The notes under the pieces were generated by a model. That model worked only from the letters and a program-made list of their open reading frames with translations. It was not told the origin of the DNA and ran no database searches. Positions 56,543 to 64,000 of a stretch of 64,000 bases of DNA are shown one piece after another (within the stretch, counting starts at the first letter, position 1; every line of letters begins with the position of its first letter). The stretch lies in NCBI GenBank assembly GCA_963813635.1, contig CAWEZO010000007.1, positions 434,001-498,000 of the forward strand. Direction: 5' to 3'. The position numbers and the translations under genes are program-made. The stretch is from JBBRZM01 sp963813635. Its GTDB lineage: Bacteria > Actinomycetota > Acidimicrobiia > IMCC26256 > JBBRZM01.

Positions 56543-57316
56543 GTGATCCGCGACTGGTCCAACTTCATCGAGGGACGAATCGCGCTCGTGACCGGCGGCG
56601 GCGGCGGAGTCGGACGCGCGATCTGCATCCAACTGGCGCGCGCGGGCGCAGAGGTCTGGGTCAACGACCTGCATCTCGAGCGGGCTGACGGCGTTGTGAA
56701 AGAGATCGAGGCCGAGCGCGGCACGGCACACGCGGTGGTTGCCGACGTCACCGAGGGCGGGCAGCTCCCGGCGATGGTCAATGAGACGGGCGCCGTCGAC
56801 ATCCTGGTCAACAACGCGGGTATTCCCGCCGAGGGCTTCTCGATGAAGCCGTTCGTCGAGACCGGTCCCGACGAGTGGGATCCGCTCATCCGGCTCAACC
56901 TCGCCGCGGTGCTCGGTGTCACGCGCGCGTATCTGCCGTTCATGATCGAACGGCAGTGGGGTCGGATCCTGACGATCGTGTCCGACGCCGGCCGCAAGGG
57001 TGAACGCAAGCAAGTCGTGTACGGCGCAGCGAAAGCCGCGGCGATGGGCTTCTCGCGCGGCCTTGCCGCAGAGGTCGGTCGTGACGGCGTCACCGTCAAC
57101 TGCATCTCGCTCGGCACGATGAACCACGGCCCGCTCGCTGCGGCAATCGAGCGCGACCCGTCGCTCGGGGAGAACCTCGCTCGTGCGTACCCCGTCGGGC
57201 GCATCGGCCAGCCGTCCGATCCCGCGCCGCTCGCCGTGCTGCTGTGCAGCGACGCAACCGACTGGATCACCGGCCAGGTGTACCCGGTCGACGGCGGCTA
57301 CGCCCCCGCGCTCTAA
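56543..57316 (+). CDS. Short-chain dehydrogenase/reductase
   Basis: 257 residues. The NAD(P) motif is TGGGGGVGRAICIQLARAGA, the adenine contact VVADVTEGG, the NNAG motif LVNNAGIPAEGF, and the catalytic Ser and YxxxK are in IVSDAGRKGERKQVVYGAAK. The C-terminal GQVYPVDGGYAPAL is typical. The protein resembles reductases of the FabG/2,3-dihydroxy group but the substrate is open. GTG start immediately after rnj, so co-transcribed with it. A 112-bp gap with the ftsK promoter follows. Confidence 0.92.
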   Translation: MIRDWSNFIEGRIALVTGGGGGVGRAICIQLARAGAEVWVNDLHLERADGVVKEIEAERGTAHAVVADVTEGGQLPAMVNETGAVDILVNNAGIPAEGFSMKPFVETGPDEWDPLIRLNLAAVLGVTRAYLPFMIERQWGRILTIVSDAGRKGERKQVVYGAAKAAAMGFSRGLAAEVGRDGVTVNCISLGTMNHGPLAAAIERDPSLGENLARAYPVGRIGQPSDPAPLAVLLCSDATDWITGQVYPVDGGYAPAL

Positions 57317-57394
57317 CAAGCCGGCACGTCGACGGTCGCAACGGTGAAGTGACGCAGCGGCTGTCGGGGCACCGGCCGCCGGCCCATGCATCCC

Positions 57395-57422
57395 TTGTGG
57401 CTTGTGGGGCCAGTGTTACTGT
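57395..57422 (+). promoter_or_regulatory. ftsK promoter, leaderless
   Basis: TTGTGG (57395-57400), 16-bp spacer, TACTGT (57417-57422), then 6 nt to the ATG at 57429. No ribosome binding site. Confidence 0.55.
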
Positions 57423-57428
57423 TTGGGC

Positions 57429-60044
57429 ATGGCCACTCGACGGCGGCGCCGCTGGGCCGCGCCATCGCGGGGGCGGAGTCGGAGTTCGACGCGGCCGAAG
57501 AGCCGCGCGAAGCGGCCGGCGAAGGCGCCCCCGACCCTCTGGAAACGCAGCCGCGAGGCGGCCTCGGCCCAGCTGGACGGCCACCGGGCAGATGCGGTGG
57601 CGGTCGTGCTCGTGATCCTCGGGATCCTCATCACCCTCGGCCTCGCGTCGAACCTCGCCGGACCGCTCGGCGATGCGCTCGCTTCGGGCACCAGCGCGCT
57701 GCTCGGCCAAGCGCAGCCATTGGTGCCGTTTGCTTGCTTCGGTCTTGCTGCGCTCCTGTTCTGGTCGCGTCCGCATCACGGCGACGCCGTCGATGCCACC
57801 GATGGCGAGCCGGACGAGGAGCGGGCCGAGCCGGCACCGTTGCGCGTCGGTCTCGGCGCCGCGCTGTTGTTCCTGACCGCCATTGGTGCGATGCACCTCG
57901 CGGCCGGGAGCCCCGCCGTCGACGGGCCGCTCGACAAGCTCCGCGACGCCGGCGGGCTGGCCGGCGCACTGGTTGCCGGACCGCTGCAGAGTGCGACCGG
58001 CGTCGTGGGTGCGAGCGTCGTGCTTGCCGGTCTCGCGATCCTGGGTGTGCTCCTCGCGCTCGGGATTCCCATGCAGCGCGTCTTCCACGCGCTGAGCAGG
58101 GGTGCGCGTTGGAGCGGTCATCGACTGCGGGAGATGGTCCGGGTCACGCACATCGAAGATGACGATCAGGGTGCGCAGCCGGCGGGTGCGGACGCCGCTG
58201 TCGACGACCAGGACGCAGAGACGGAAGCGGCCGAGGCCACAGACGAGCACGCGGCTGCCGCCGGAGACGAAGTCGGAGCCGCACACGCGAGCAGCGCGCC
58301 GCGCCCGAAGCTCTATGACCATGCCGACGAACTCGGCGATGGCGCAGATCTCGGCGCAGACAACGGTGACGAGATGTTGGCCGACATCCCTCCGCTCGAC
58401 ATCGACGTGCCGCCGGTCGATATCGACGTGCCGCCGGTCGAGGTCGACGCGCCGCCGGCCGCGGGGGCCGCCGCGCCCGGTCGTCCGCCCGCACCCCTCA
58501 AGACACGCGTCAGGACAACCGTCGAATCGAGCGGCCAGGTCGCGATGGATCTCGGTCCGGGTGCTCGCGCCAACGCCTGGAAGCTCCCGGCCGCCGACCT
58601 GTTGAAGCGCGGCAGCAGCCGCCGGGCCGACCGGCACCTGGTGGAGGAGGGCGGAAGCATCCTCGAGACGACGCTGCGCGAGTTCGGGGTCGACGCGGCG
58701 CTCGTCGGCATGACCATCGGACCGACGGTCACCCGCTACGAGCTCGAGCTGGCGCCGGGCGTCAAGGTCAACCGGGTGACCGGCCTGAGCCACGACATCG
58801 CCTACGCGATGGCGTCGGCAGACGTGCGGATCCTCGCCCCGATTCCGGGGCGCAGCGCGATCGGCGTCGAAGTGCCGAACAAGCAGCGCCAGCTCGTCAC
58901 GCTCGGCGATGTCCTCGCGTCGAAGGAGGCCGAGGAGGCGAAGCACCCGCTCGAGGTGGGGCTCGGACGCGACATCTCGGGGCGCTCGCACATGCTCAAT
59001 CTCGCGACGATGCCGCACTTGCTCATCGCGGGAGCGACTGGTGCCGGCAAGTCGAGCTGTATCAACTCGCTCGTCGCGTCCATCCTGATGCGTTCGACTC
59101 CCGATCAGGTGCGTCTGATCCTGGTCGACCCCAAACGCGTCGAGCTCGGCGCATACAACGACCTGCCCCACCTGCTCACGTCGGTCGTCACCAACCCGAA
59201 GAAAGCCGCCAACGCGCTCGACTGGGCGGTGCGCGAGATGGACATGCGCTACGAGCTGTTGTCGCAGATCGGCGTGCGTGACATCACCGGCTACAACGCG
59301 GCGTTCGACCGCGGTGACCTCCCGACCAGAGACGATCCCGACCCCGTGACCGGCAAGGGCTACGAGCGCCTGCCGTTCATCGTCATCGTGGTCGACGAGC
59401 TCAACGACCTCATGATGGTTGCAGCGCGCGACGTGGAGGCGAGCATCTGTCGCATCGCGCAGATGGCGCGCGCAGTCGGGATCCATCTCGTGATCGCGAC
59501 GCAGCGGCCGTCGGTGGACGTGATCACCGGCGTCATCAAGGCCAACATCCCGAGCCGGCTCGCGTTCTCGGTCAGCAGCCTCGCCGACTCGCGCGTGATC
59601 CTCGACCAGTCGGGCGCCGAGAAGCTCATCGGTCAGGGCGACATGCTGCTCGTGTCGGCGTCGTCGAACCGGGCCCAACGCATCCAGGGCTCGTGGGTGG
59701 ACGAGGACTGCGTCCACAAGGTCGTCGCCCATTGGAAGCGGCAGGCGAAGGAACCGCTGTACGTGGAAGGCGTGGCCGACGACGGCTCGGGCGGCGGCTC
59801 CGCCGGCCAGGGCGATCTCGACGATGACGACGAGCTGTTGCACGAGGCGATGGAACTCATCGTGCGCAGTGGCCTGGGCTCGACGAGCATGTTGCAACGC
59901 AAGCTGCGCGTCGGCTTCTCACGCGCCGGGCGCATCATGGACCTGCTCGAGCGCCGCGGCGTGGTCGGCCCGTCCGAGGGATCGAAGGCACGCACCGTGC
60001 TCATGACGGTCGACGACCTCGAGGAGATGCAGAGCCGCGTCTAG
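57429..60044 (+). CDS. ftsK: DNA translocase FtsK/SpoIIIE
   Basis: 871 residues. A septal DNA pump that clears chromosomes during division and activates XerCD. The basic N-terminus is followed by four membrane segments (residues about 55-220), a 180-residue acidic linker with IDVPPV repeats, and the motor: FGVDAALVGMTIGPTVTRYEL (alpha domain), Walker A IAGATGAGKSSCINS, VDPKRVELGAYNDLPHLL, Walker B FIVIVVDELNDLM, IATQRPSVDVITGVIKANIPSR. The gamma winged helix that reads KOPS is at the end: LRVGFSRAGRIMDLLERRGV. Frame intact. An IS110 element begins next to its stop. Confidence 0.95.
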   Translation: MATRRRRRWAAPSRGRSRSSTRPKSRAKRPAKAPPTLWKRSREAASAQLDGHRADAVAVVLVILGILITLGLASNLAGPLGDALASGTSALLGQAQPLVPFACFGLAALLFWSRPHHGDAVDATDGEPDEERAEPAPLRVGLGAALLFLTAIGAMHLAAGSPAVDGPLDKLRDAGGLAGALVAGPLQSATGVVGASVVLAGLAILGVLLALGIPMQRVFHALSRGARWSGHRLREMVRVTHIEDDDQGAQPAGADAAVDDQDAETEAAEATDEHAAAAGDEVGAAHASSAPRPKLYDHADELGDGADLGADNGDEMLADIPPLDIDVPPVDIDVPPVEVDAPPAAGAAAPGRPPAPLKTRVRTTVESSGQVAMDLGPGARANAWKLPAADLLKRGSSRRADRHLVEEGGSILETTLREFGVDAALVGMTIGPTVTRYELELAPGVKVNRVTGLSHDIAYAMASADVRILAPIPGRSAIGVEVPNKQRQLVTLGDVLASKEAEEAKHPLEVGLGRDISGRSHMLNLATMPHLLIAGATGAGKSSCINSLVASILMRSTPDQVRLILVDPKRVELGAYNDLPHLLTSVVTNPKKAANALDWAVREMDMRYELLSQIGVRDITGYNAAFDRGDLPTRDDPDPVTGKGYERLPFIVIVVDELNDLMMVAARDVEASICRIAQMARAVGIHLVIATQRPSVDVITGVIKANIPSRLAFSVSSLADSRVILDQSGAEKLIGQGDMLLVSASSNRAQRIQGSWVDEDCVHKVVAHWKRQAKEPLYVEGVADDGSGGGSAGQGDLDDDDELLHEAMELIVRSGLGSTSMLQRKLRVGFSRAGRIMDLLERRGVVGPSEGSKARTVLMTVDDLEEMQSRV

Positions 60045-60065
60045 ACATCCCACGGGTCGTAGGTG

Positions 60066-61284
60066 TCAAGCGGCGAGTTGGGTGCGGTGTGCCCAGGCGG
60101 TGTGTTCGTCGTAGAGCGTGCCGTGGTCGAGGCAGCCGTGGAGGATGCCGACGAGCCGATTCCCGAGCGCGGCGTAGGGCCCGGTTGTGAGTGTCGCCAG
60201 CGGCGCGGTGTTGGTCGTAGAAGGTGCGTGCCCCTGGGCTGGTGGTGAGCGCGCAGAACGCCCACTGGTGGCAGGCGTCGGCGAGGCGTTTGTTACGGGC
60301 GTAGCGGGCGAGCACGACTCGGTGTTTGCCCGAGGCGCGGGTGATGGGTGACGTACCGGCGTAATTCTTGCGACACTTGGCGTTCGCGTAGCGGTTCGGG
60401 TCATCTCCGAACTCTGCGAGCACCCGGGCGCCCAGGATCATCCCCAGTCCTGGCACGGATCGGATGATCTTGGCGTCCGGGTGCAACTCAAAATGCTCGG
60501 ACAGTTCCGTCTCGAGCCGATCGACCTGGACGGTCAACTCGACGGCGACCGCGACCAGCGCGGTGACGGTCGCGCCCATCGAGGCAGCGACGACCGGTGG
60601 GGCTTCGAGCTGCTCGGCCCGCAACGCCGTCTGGATCTCGATCGCTCGCTCATCGATGCGGCGTTGGCGGCGACCGCGCCGCAACGCCGAGGCGATCTTC
60701 GAGCGTGACAGGCCCCGTCCCAACGTCGGGGTCGGCGCGATCGCCAGCACCGCCAACGTGTCACCGGAACCAAGATCGTCGAACGCTTCCAGCACGGCTG
60801 GATAGAACTCCCGCAGCGTCGAGCGCAGCTGGTTGAGTTGACGTTGTCGGGTCCAGATCAAGCGCTGATGTGCCCGCGCGAGCACCTTGATCGCCTCTCC
60901 GAGGTCGCTGTCACCAGCCACGGGCCGATGATTGTGACCATCGGTGCGAGCGAGCTCGGCAAGCACGAACGCATCGCCCGGATCGGACTTCGCGCCCGAT
61001 GTCGAGTACCGCTCCCGATATCGAGACGCCGACATCGGATTCACCGCCAGCACCCGATACCCGGACGCGACCAACGCCGCGACGAACAGGCCCCGGTCGG
61101 TCTCGGTCGCGATCGTCACCTCGCCGAGTTCTTCCACGAACGGCGCGAGGAGCTCATGGAACCGTGCGACGCCCTCGACGCCTTCGGGCAGTCGAGCCTT
61201 GGCGAGCCGCCGACCCTGATCGTCTTCGACATGGATGTCGTGATGGGCCTCCGCCCAGTCATGACCCACAAACACCTTCACCAC
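60066..61284 (-). CDS. IS110 family DEDD transposase/recombinase (one frameshift)
   Basis: About 405 residues. The N-terminal RuvC-like DEDD domain shows Asp in FVGHDWAEAHHD, Glu in IATETDRGLF, and Asp residues in KSDPGDAFVLAELARTD. The C-terminal Tnp domain has IIRSVPGLGMILGARVLAEFGD, YANAKCRKNYAGTSPITRASGK and, after the frameshift, LGNRLVGILHGCLDHG. These enzymes recombine target and donor DNA guided by a bridge RNA encoded in the element. One extra base near 60180 affects the last 38 codons. ATG start; no clear ribosome binding site. Confidence 0.9.
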
Positions 61285-61410
61285 TCCAAGTCCTCCTCGT
61301 CGTCGGTTGTCGAGCCCGAGGCGACCAGCAGCTCGCTAATGGTTCAGTGCTCGAGGCACGTCATCCCACCAGTTGTCCAAGGTCGACCTCACCAACCAGC
61401 AGACGCACGA
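61285..61410 (-). other. Non-coding flank of the IS110 element, possible bridge RNA region
   Basis: Upstream of the transposase on its own strand, where IS110-group elements encode the bridge RNA. Short stems are seen, for example GTGC/GCAC around a CTCGA core and CGAGC/GCTCG. The stretch is shorter than the 177-nt RNA of IS621, so part of the RNA would have to lie outside the inferred boundary, or the boundary is wrong. Confidence 0.35.
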
Positions 61411-61535
61411 TCTAGACGTAGAACTCAAAGTCCTGCGCTGGCGAGTGCTGACCTGCCGGCGGCTCGGGACCATCCTCACCCGCTCCGCGCACGAGGTGGT
61501 CGACCCCCATTAGCGCGCCGAGGTTCATCGGGACG
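61411..61535 (+). other. Unassigned flank with a short open frame
   Basis: An open frame ends at 61513 and reads DVELKVLRWRVLTCRRLGTI then LTRSAHEVVDPH; it could start at a TTG (61373) only if it reached into the IS flank. I do not recognise it; it may be the end of a gene cut by the element or chance. Confidence 0.25.
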
Positions 61536-61573
61536 CGAGCGAGGGGCGCCCCGGAAGGGACGCCCCTCGCTCG
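61536..61573. terminator. Strong GC-rich hairpin
   Basis: 13-bp perfect arms CGAGCGAGGGGCG / CGCCCCTCGCTCG around a 12-nt loop that can pair further (CCC/GGG). It lies 44 bp beyond the stop of the minus-strand membrane protein gene and is probably its terminator. Confidence 0.75.
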
Positions 61574-61616
61574 TTGCGCAGCCGTCATCGTTGACGGCTG
61601 AGACTGAATGCGGCGG

Positions 61617-61943
61617 CTACGCCGCCTTCCGCAGCGGCCGGTGCTCGCCGAGACTCTCGTCGCGCTCGGCCCGGTCGTGGGTGAGGTATGCGAACACCGC
61701 GCGCCATGCGACGGTCATGCCCGCCACAACGAAGCCCGTGATCCACACGCCTGTGGCGCGGTCTCGCACCGCAACTCCCCAGCCCTCGAACATCGAGTAA
61801 TCGAGCGCAACCACCGCGCCGATGCCGACCACGAACGTGAGCAGCGAACGGAACGGCTTGACCATGGGAAGCGTGTCACTGAGGAAGTCGACCAACTTGA
61901 CCGTACCGACGGCGAGCAGGGCGACAATCGCAAATGTGTACAT
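61617..61943 (-). CDS. Small membrane protein of unknown function
   Basis: 108 residues with three hydrophobic segments (about residues 2-18, 30-50 and 63-88), a charged loop with MFEGWGVAVRDRATG between the second and third, and a hydrophilic C-terminus (THDRAERDESLGEHRPLRKAA, located by THDRAERDES). I do not recognise a family; similar small proteins are common in Actinobacteria. The ATG has an excellent ribosome binding site AAGGAGG 7 nt upstream. It stands alone between the IS-side hairpin and a dispersed repeat. Confidence 0.75.
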   Translation of the reverse strand: MYTFAIVALLAVGTVKLVDFLSDTLPMVKPFRSLLTFVVGIGAVVALDYSMFEGWGVAVRDRATGVWITGFVVAGMTVAWRAVFAYLTHDRAERDESLGEHRPLRKAA

Positions 61944-62047
61944 GGAGAACCTCCTTGGGGTTACTCCGCCTATCGAACGGCTCTGACTGACCCTGCCGGC
62001 CGCGAGTTACATGGGTGCAATTCGGGCGCGAAGCAGCGCAATCCCCG

Positions 62048-62096
62048 AACTGGCCCGCGAACACTCAAGTTTTCCTTGAGCGAATGCGGACCAGTT
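62048..62096. repeat. Dispersed 49-bp hairpin repeat, copy 3
   Basis: Same arms as copies 1 and 2 (AACTGG/CCAGTT, CTCAAG/CTTGAG, loop TTTTC) and the same upstream ATCCCCG, but the flank after the hairpin differs. It lies 54 bp beyond the stop of the minus-strand zinc-ribbon gene. Confidence 0.85.
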
Positions 62097-62149
62097 CGGC
62101 GGGCGCGAGCGGATTCCGGGGTGTTGTTTCGGCCTCAGCCGGCCCGGTC

Positions 62150-62626
62150 TCAGCTCGAGCTGTCGCGCTCCTGCTCGTCGAGGCGCGTCCTGAGCTCCTC
62201 GAGCAGCTGGCCGGCAACGGCAAGGTGCTCTTCGACACGAACGACGTACGCGAGTGGCGAGGTGTCGGGCACCTCGTCGTCAACATCGAGCTCGTTGACG
62301 ATCGCGCTCGCGAACTCGGCCTGCGACGCGGGCACGACGATCGTGCCTTCCGCCTCGGGGCCCGGGCCCGTCCACTCCACCATCACCGAGAGCCCTGCGC
62401 TCTCGAGTCGCCGCCGCAGAATCTGGGCCGGCAGCCGGGGCCACGATCCGAGCTCCATGAGGTCGTCGTCGCTCGTTTGCTCGGCCCGAACGCCCCACGC
62501 GCCCACCGTGCCCGGCTGCGATGACGGTGGCGTGCTCACGAGCGCGACCCGGCAGTCGCTGCAGAGCAGCGAACCGGCCTGGTACTCCGCGCCGCACGAT
62601 GGGCACCACACAGTCGGGCTCGACAC
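62150..62626 (-). CDS. Zinc-ribbon protein of unknown function
   Basis: 158 residues. The N-terminus is a Cys4 zinc ribbon, WCPSCGAEYQAGSLLCSDC. The rest reads LGSWPRLPAQILRRRLESAGL and TIVVPASQAEFASAIVNELD, resembling the DUF2007-like signal-transducing fold seen after such ribbons, and ends in a Glu/Asp-rich helix. The GTG at 62626 is preferred because CAGGAG lies 6 nt upstream; an ATG 10 codons earlier has no ribosome binding site. Divergent from rimO. Function unknown. Confidence 0.78.
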   Translation of the reverse strand: MSSPTVWCPSCGAEYQAGSLLCSDCRVALVSTPPSSQPGTVGAWGVRAEQTSDDDLMELGSWPRLPAQILRRRLESAGLSVMVEWTGPGPEAEGTIVVPASQAEFASAIVNELDVDDEVPDTSPLAYVVRVEEHLAVAGQLLEELRTRLDEQERDSSS

Positions 62627-62678
62627 GGGGACTCCTGACGACGAGAAGCAGCCCAATCAGTCTACGAAGCCTCGCTTG

Positions 62679-62684
62679 TAGAAT
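62679..62684 (+). promoter_or_regulatory. Leaderless -10 box, rimO
   Basis: TAGAAT, then 6 nt, then the GTG at 62691, with no ribosome binding site. Confidence 0.5.
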
Positions 62685-62690
62685 GAGCCG

Positions 62691-64000
62691 GTGACCAGCG
62701 ACTCTGCCTCCGGCGCCCGGGCGCGGCCCAGATCGGGCGCGCCGGCGCGACCCGGATCCGGAGCGCCAGCGCGGCCCCGAACGGGCGCCGCTGCGCGCTT
62801 CTACGTCGAGACGCTGGGTTGCCCCAAGAACGTGGTCGACTCCGACAAAGTGGTCGCCTCGTTGCTCGCCGACGGGCTCGAGCCGGCGGCTGCCGCCGAC
62901 GAGGCCGATCTCGTCGTCGTCAACACGTGCGCGTTCATCGAGGCGGCGCGCCAGGAGTCGATCGACACCACGCTCGCCCTCGCCGGTACCCGCAAGCCCG
63001 GCGCCCGGCTCGTGGTCACCGGATGCATGGCCGAGCGTTATGGCGATGAGCTCGCTCGAGCACTGCCCGAGGCCGACGCCGTCGTCGGGTTCGGTGCCGA
63101 GGGCGCGTTGGCAGAGGTCCTCCTCGGACCCACCCGTTCGGGCGCGTCGACGGGCGCTCCCACCGGCGTGCGCGACCTGCTCGAGCTGCCGCGTCCGGTG
63201 CCCAGCGCACCGTGGGCGTACGTCAAGATCGCCGAGGGCTGCGACCGCGGTTGCGCGTTCTGCGCCATCCCGTCGTTTCGCGGCAAACAGCGGTCGCGCG
63301 TACCCGAGGCGATCGAGGCCGAAGCGCGCGCGCTGGTCGCCGGGGGAGCGGCCGAGCTCGTGCTGGTCGCGCAGGATCTCGCCTGGTACGGCCGCGACGT
63401 GGGCGAGCCCGGTGCGCTCGCGCCGCTGCTCCGTCGCCTCGACGGGCTTTCCGCGCTGGGGCTGCAGCGGATCCGCCTCCTCTATCTCTATCCGAGTGAG
63501 GTGCGCGATCCGCTCGTCGCCACCATGCTCGAGCTTCCCACTGTCGTGCCGTACTTCGACCTGTCGTTGCAACACGTCGCCGCGCCGCTCCTTCGACGCA
63601 TGAGGCGGTGGGGGAGCGGCGAGCGATTCGTCTCGATGATCGATGCCATCCGGGCGCATGAGCCGAGCGCGGCGTTCCGCTCCTCGTTCATCGTCGGGTT
63701 TCCCGGCGAGACCGAGCTCCAGCACGACGAGCTGCTCACCTTCCTCGCCGCCGTGCAGCTCGACTGGGCCGGCTTCTTCGCGTTCTCGCCCGAGGACGGC
63801 ACCCCCGCCGTCGGGCTCGACGGCGCGGTCGACGGCGAGACCGTCGACGAATGGCTGCGCGAATGCTCCGAGGTGCAAGACCCGATCAGCCATGCCGCAC
63901 GCGATGCGCTCGTGGGTACCGAGGTCGATCTGATCGTCGACAGCATTGACGACGACACCGGCGACGCCGTCGGCCGCACGCACCGCGAAGCGCCCGAGAT
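62691..64000 (+). CDS. rimO: Ribosomal protein S12 methylthiotransferase RimO, 5' part
   Basis: 436 residues, open at the window end. It adds a methylthio group to Asp of S12 using two [4Fe-4S] clusters and SAM. Cluster ligands of the N-terminal domain are Cys in TLGCPKNVVDSD, VVNTCAFIEAA and TGCMAERY; the radical SAM CxxxCxxC is in AEGCDRGCAFCAIPSFRG, the RimO rather than MiaB type. FIVGFPGETE and the start of the TRAM domain (GRTHREAPEI) are at the end. The first 35 residues are an Arg/Pro/Gly repeat, GAPARP twice, absent from most homologues. GTG start, leaderless. Next to ftsK side as in other Actinobacteria. Confidence 0.95.
   Translation, partial: MTSDSASGARARPRSGAPARPGSGAPARPRTGAAARFYVETLGCPKNVVDSDKVVASLLADGLEPAAAADEADLVVVNTCAFIEAARQESIDTTLALAGTRKPGARLVVTGCMAERYGDELARALPEADAVVGFGAEGALAEVLLGPTRSGASTGAPTGVRDLLELPRPVPSAPWAYVKIAEGCDRGCAFCAIPSFRGKQRSRVPEAIEAEARALVAGGAAELVLVAQDLAWYGRDVGEPGALAPLLRRLDGLSALGLQRIRLLYLYPSEVRDPLVATMLELPTVVPYFDLSLQHVAAPLLRRMRRWGSGERFVSMIDAIRAHEPSAAFRSSFIVGFPGETELQHDELLTFLAAVQLDWAGFFAFSPEDGTPAVGLDGAVDGETVDEWLRECSEVQDPISHAARDALVGTEVDLIVDSIDDDTGDAVGRTHREAPE

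Larger units (their letters stand above)
60047..61410 (-). mobile_element. IS110-family insertion sequence
   Basis: A segment of about 1364 bp between two copies of TCTAGAC (60040-60046, including the ftsK stop codon, and 61411-61417). It holds a single minus-strand DEDD transposase gene with only 19 bp after it and about 126 bp before it. IS110 elements lack terminal inverted repeats, and none is seen. The boundaries are inferred from the 7-bp repeat, not proven. Confidence 0.65.

Noticed and set aside
60040..61417. TCTAGAC copies as a classical target-site duplication
   Set aside because: IS110 enzymes do not make staggered-cut duplications of this kind. The repeat is better read as core and target sequence shared by both ends, and could also be chance.
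1..64000. tRNA, rRNA, CRISPR arrays, prophage or defence islands
   Set aside because: I looked through the intergenic regions on both strands and saw no cloverleaf, rRNA block, spacer array or phage gene set. The only defence-like piece is the truncated AbiEi-like gene.

Overview
The window is about 64 kb of very GC-rich chromosomal DNA from an actinobacterium. Acidimicrobiia is my best guess (inference, moderate confidence): the gene order follows the classical actinobacterial dprA-whiG-rpsB-...-nusA-infB-...-pnp-dapB-...-ftsK-rimO axis, a DUF2469 gene follows rplS, and genes commonly start with GTG or TTG. At least eleven genes have a TANNNT -10 box 6 to 9 nt before the start codon and no clear ribosome binding site, which is the signature of leaderless actinobacterial mRNAs.

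Layout. 0-6.5 kb: end of rplS, DUF2469, yraN, a crotonase-fold isomerase, an aldo/keto reductase, and on the minus strand a GAF-ANTAR regulator, dprA and yifB. 6.7-20.5 kb: a long plus-strand series of xerC, a WhiG/FliA sigma factor, a peptidase-hydrolase fusion, a beta-propeller lipoprotein, rpsB, tsf, pyrH, frr, cdsA, dxr, the site-2 protease and ispG, many overlapping by 4 to 8 nt. 20.6-26.5 kb: a truncated AbiEi-like gene, then a minus-strand operon reading sulfite reductase, cysH, methyltransferase, murT, gatD, behind a promoter whose -10 box sits inside a perfect palindrome. 26.5-31 kb: a cysN 3' remnant, proS, and convergent genes for an ATP-dependent DNA ligase and a LigD-type polymerase. 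31-45.4 kb: a leader with an intrinsic terminator, then rimP, nusA, ylxR, infB, a carbonic anhydrase remnant, DUF503, rbfA, nrnA, truB, ribF, rpsO, pnp, an M16 peptidase and dapB. 45.4-54.8 kb: a Liv-type ABC transporter operon with an embedded acyl-CoA ligase, two TetR regulators with candidate operators, and a di-iron ferritin-like protein. 54.9-64 kb: RNase J, an SDR, ftsK, an IS110-family element, a small membrane protein, a zinc-ribbon protein and the 5' part of rimO.

The window is peppered with roughly fifty single-base indels, mostly insertions, clustered at 5-6, 21-31, 38-39, 43-53 and 60 kb. They break essential genes such as proS, infB and dapB, so I read them as assembly error and annotate those genes as whole CDSs. 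Real decay looks different: the carbonic anhydrase, cysN and AbiEi-like pieces have lost whole domains.

The most interesting non-coding signals are a 49-bp hairpin repeat in three copies (1.1, 20.5 and 62.0 kb), the attenuator-like leader before rimP-nusA-infB, the palindromic promoter of the sulfite reductase operon, the two TetR operator candidates, and the IS110 element with its short non-coding flank next to ftsK. I saw no tRNA, rRNA or CRISPR array.
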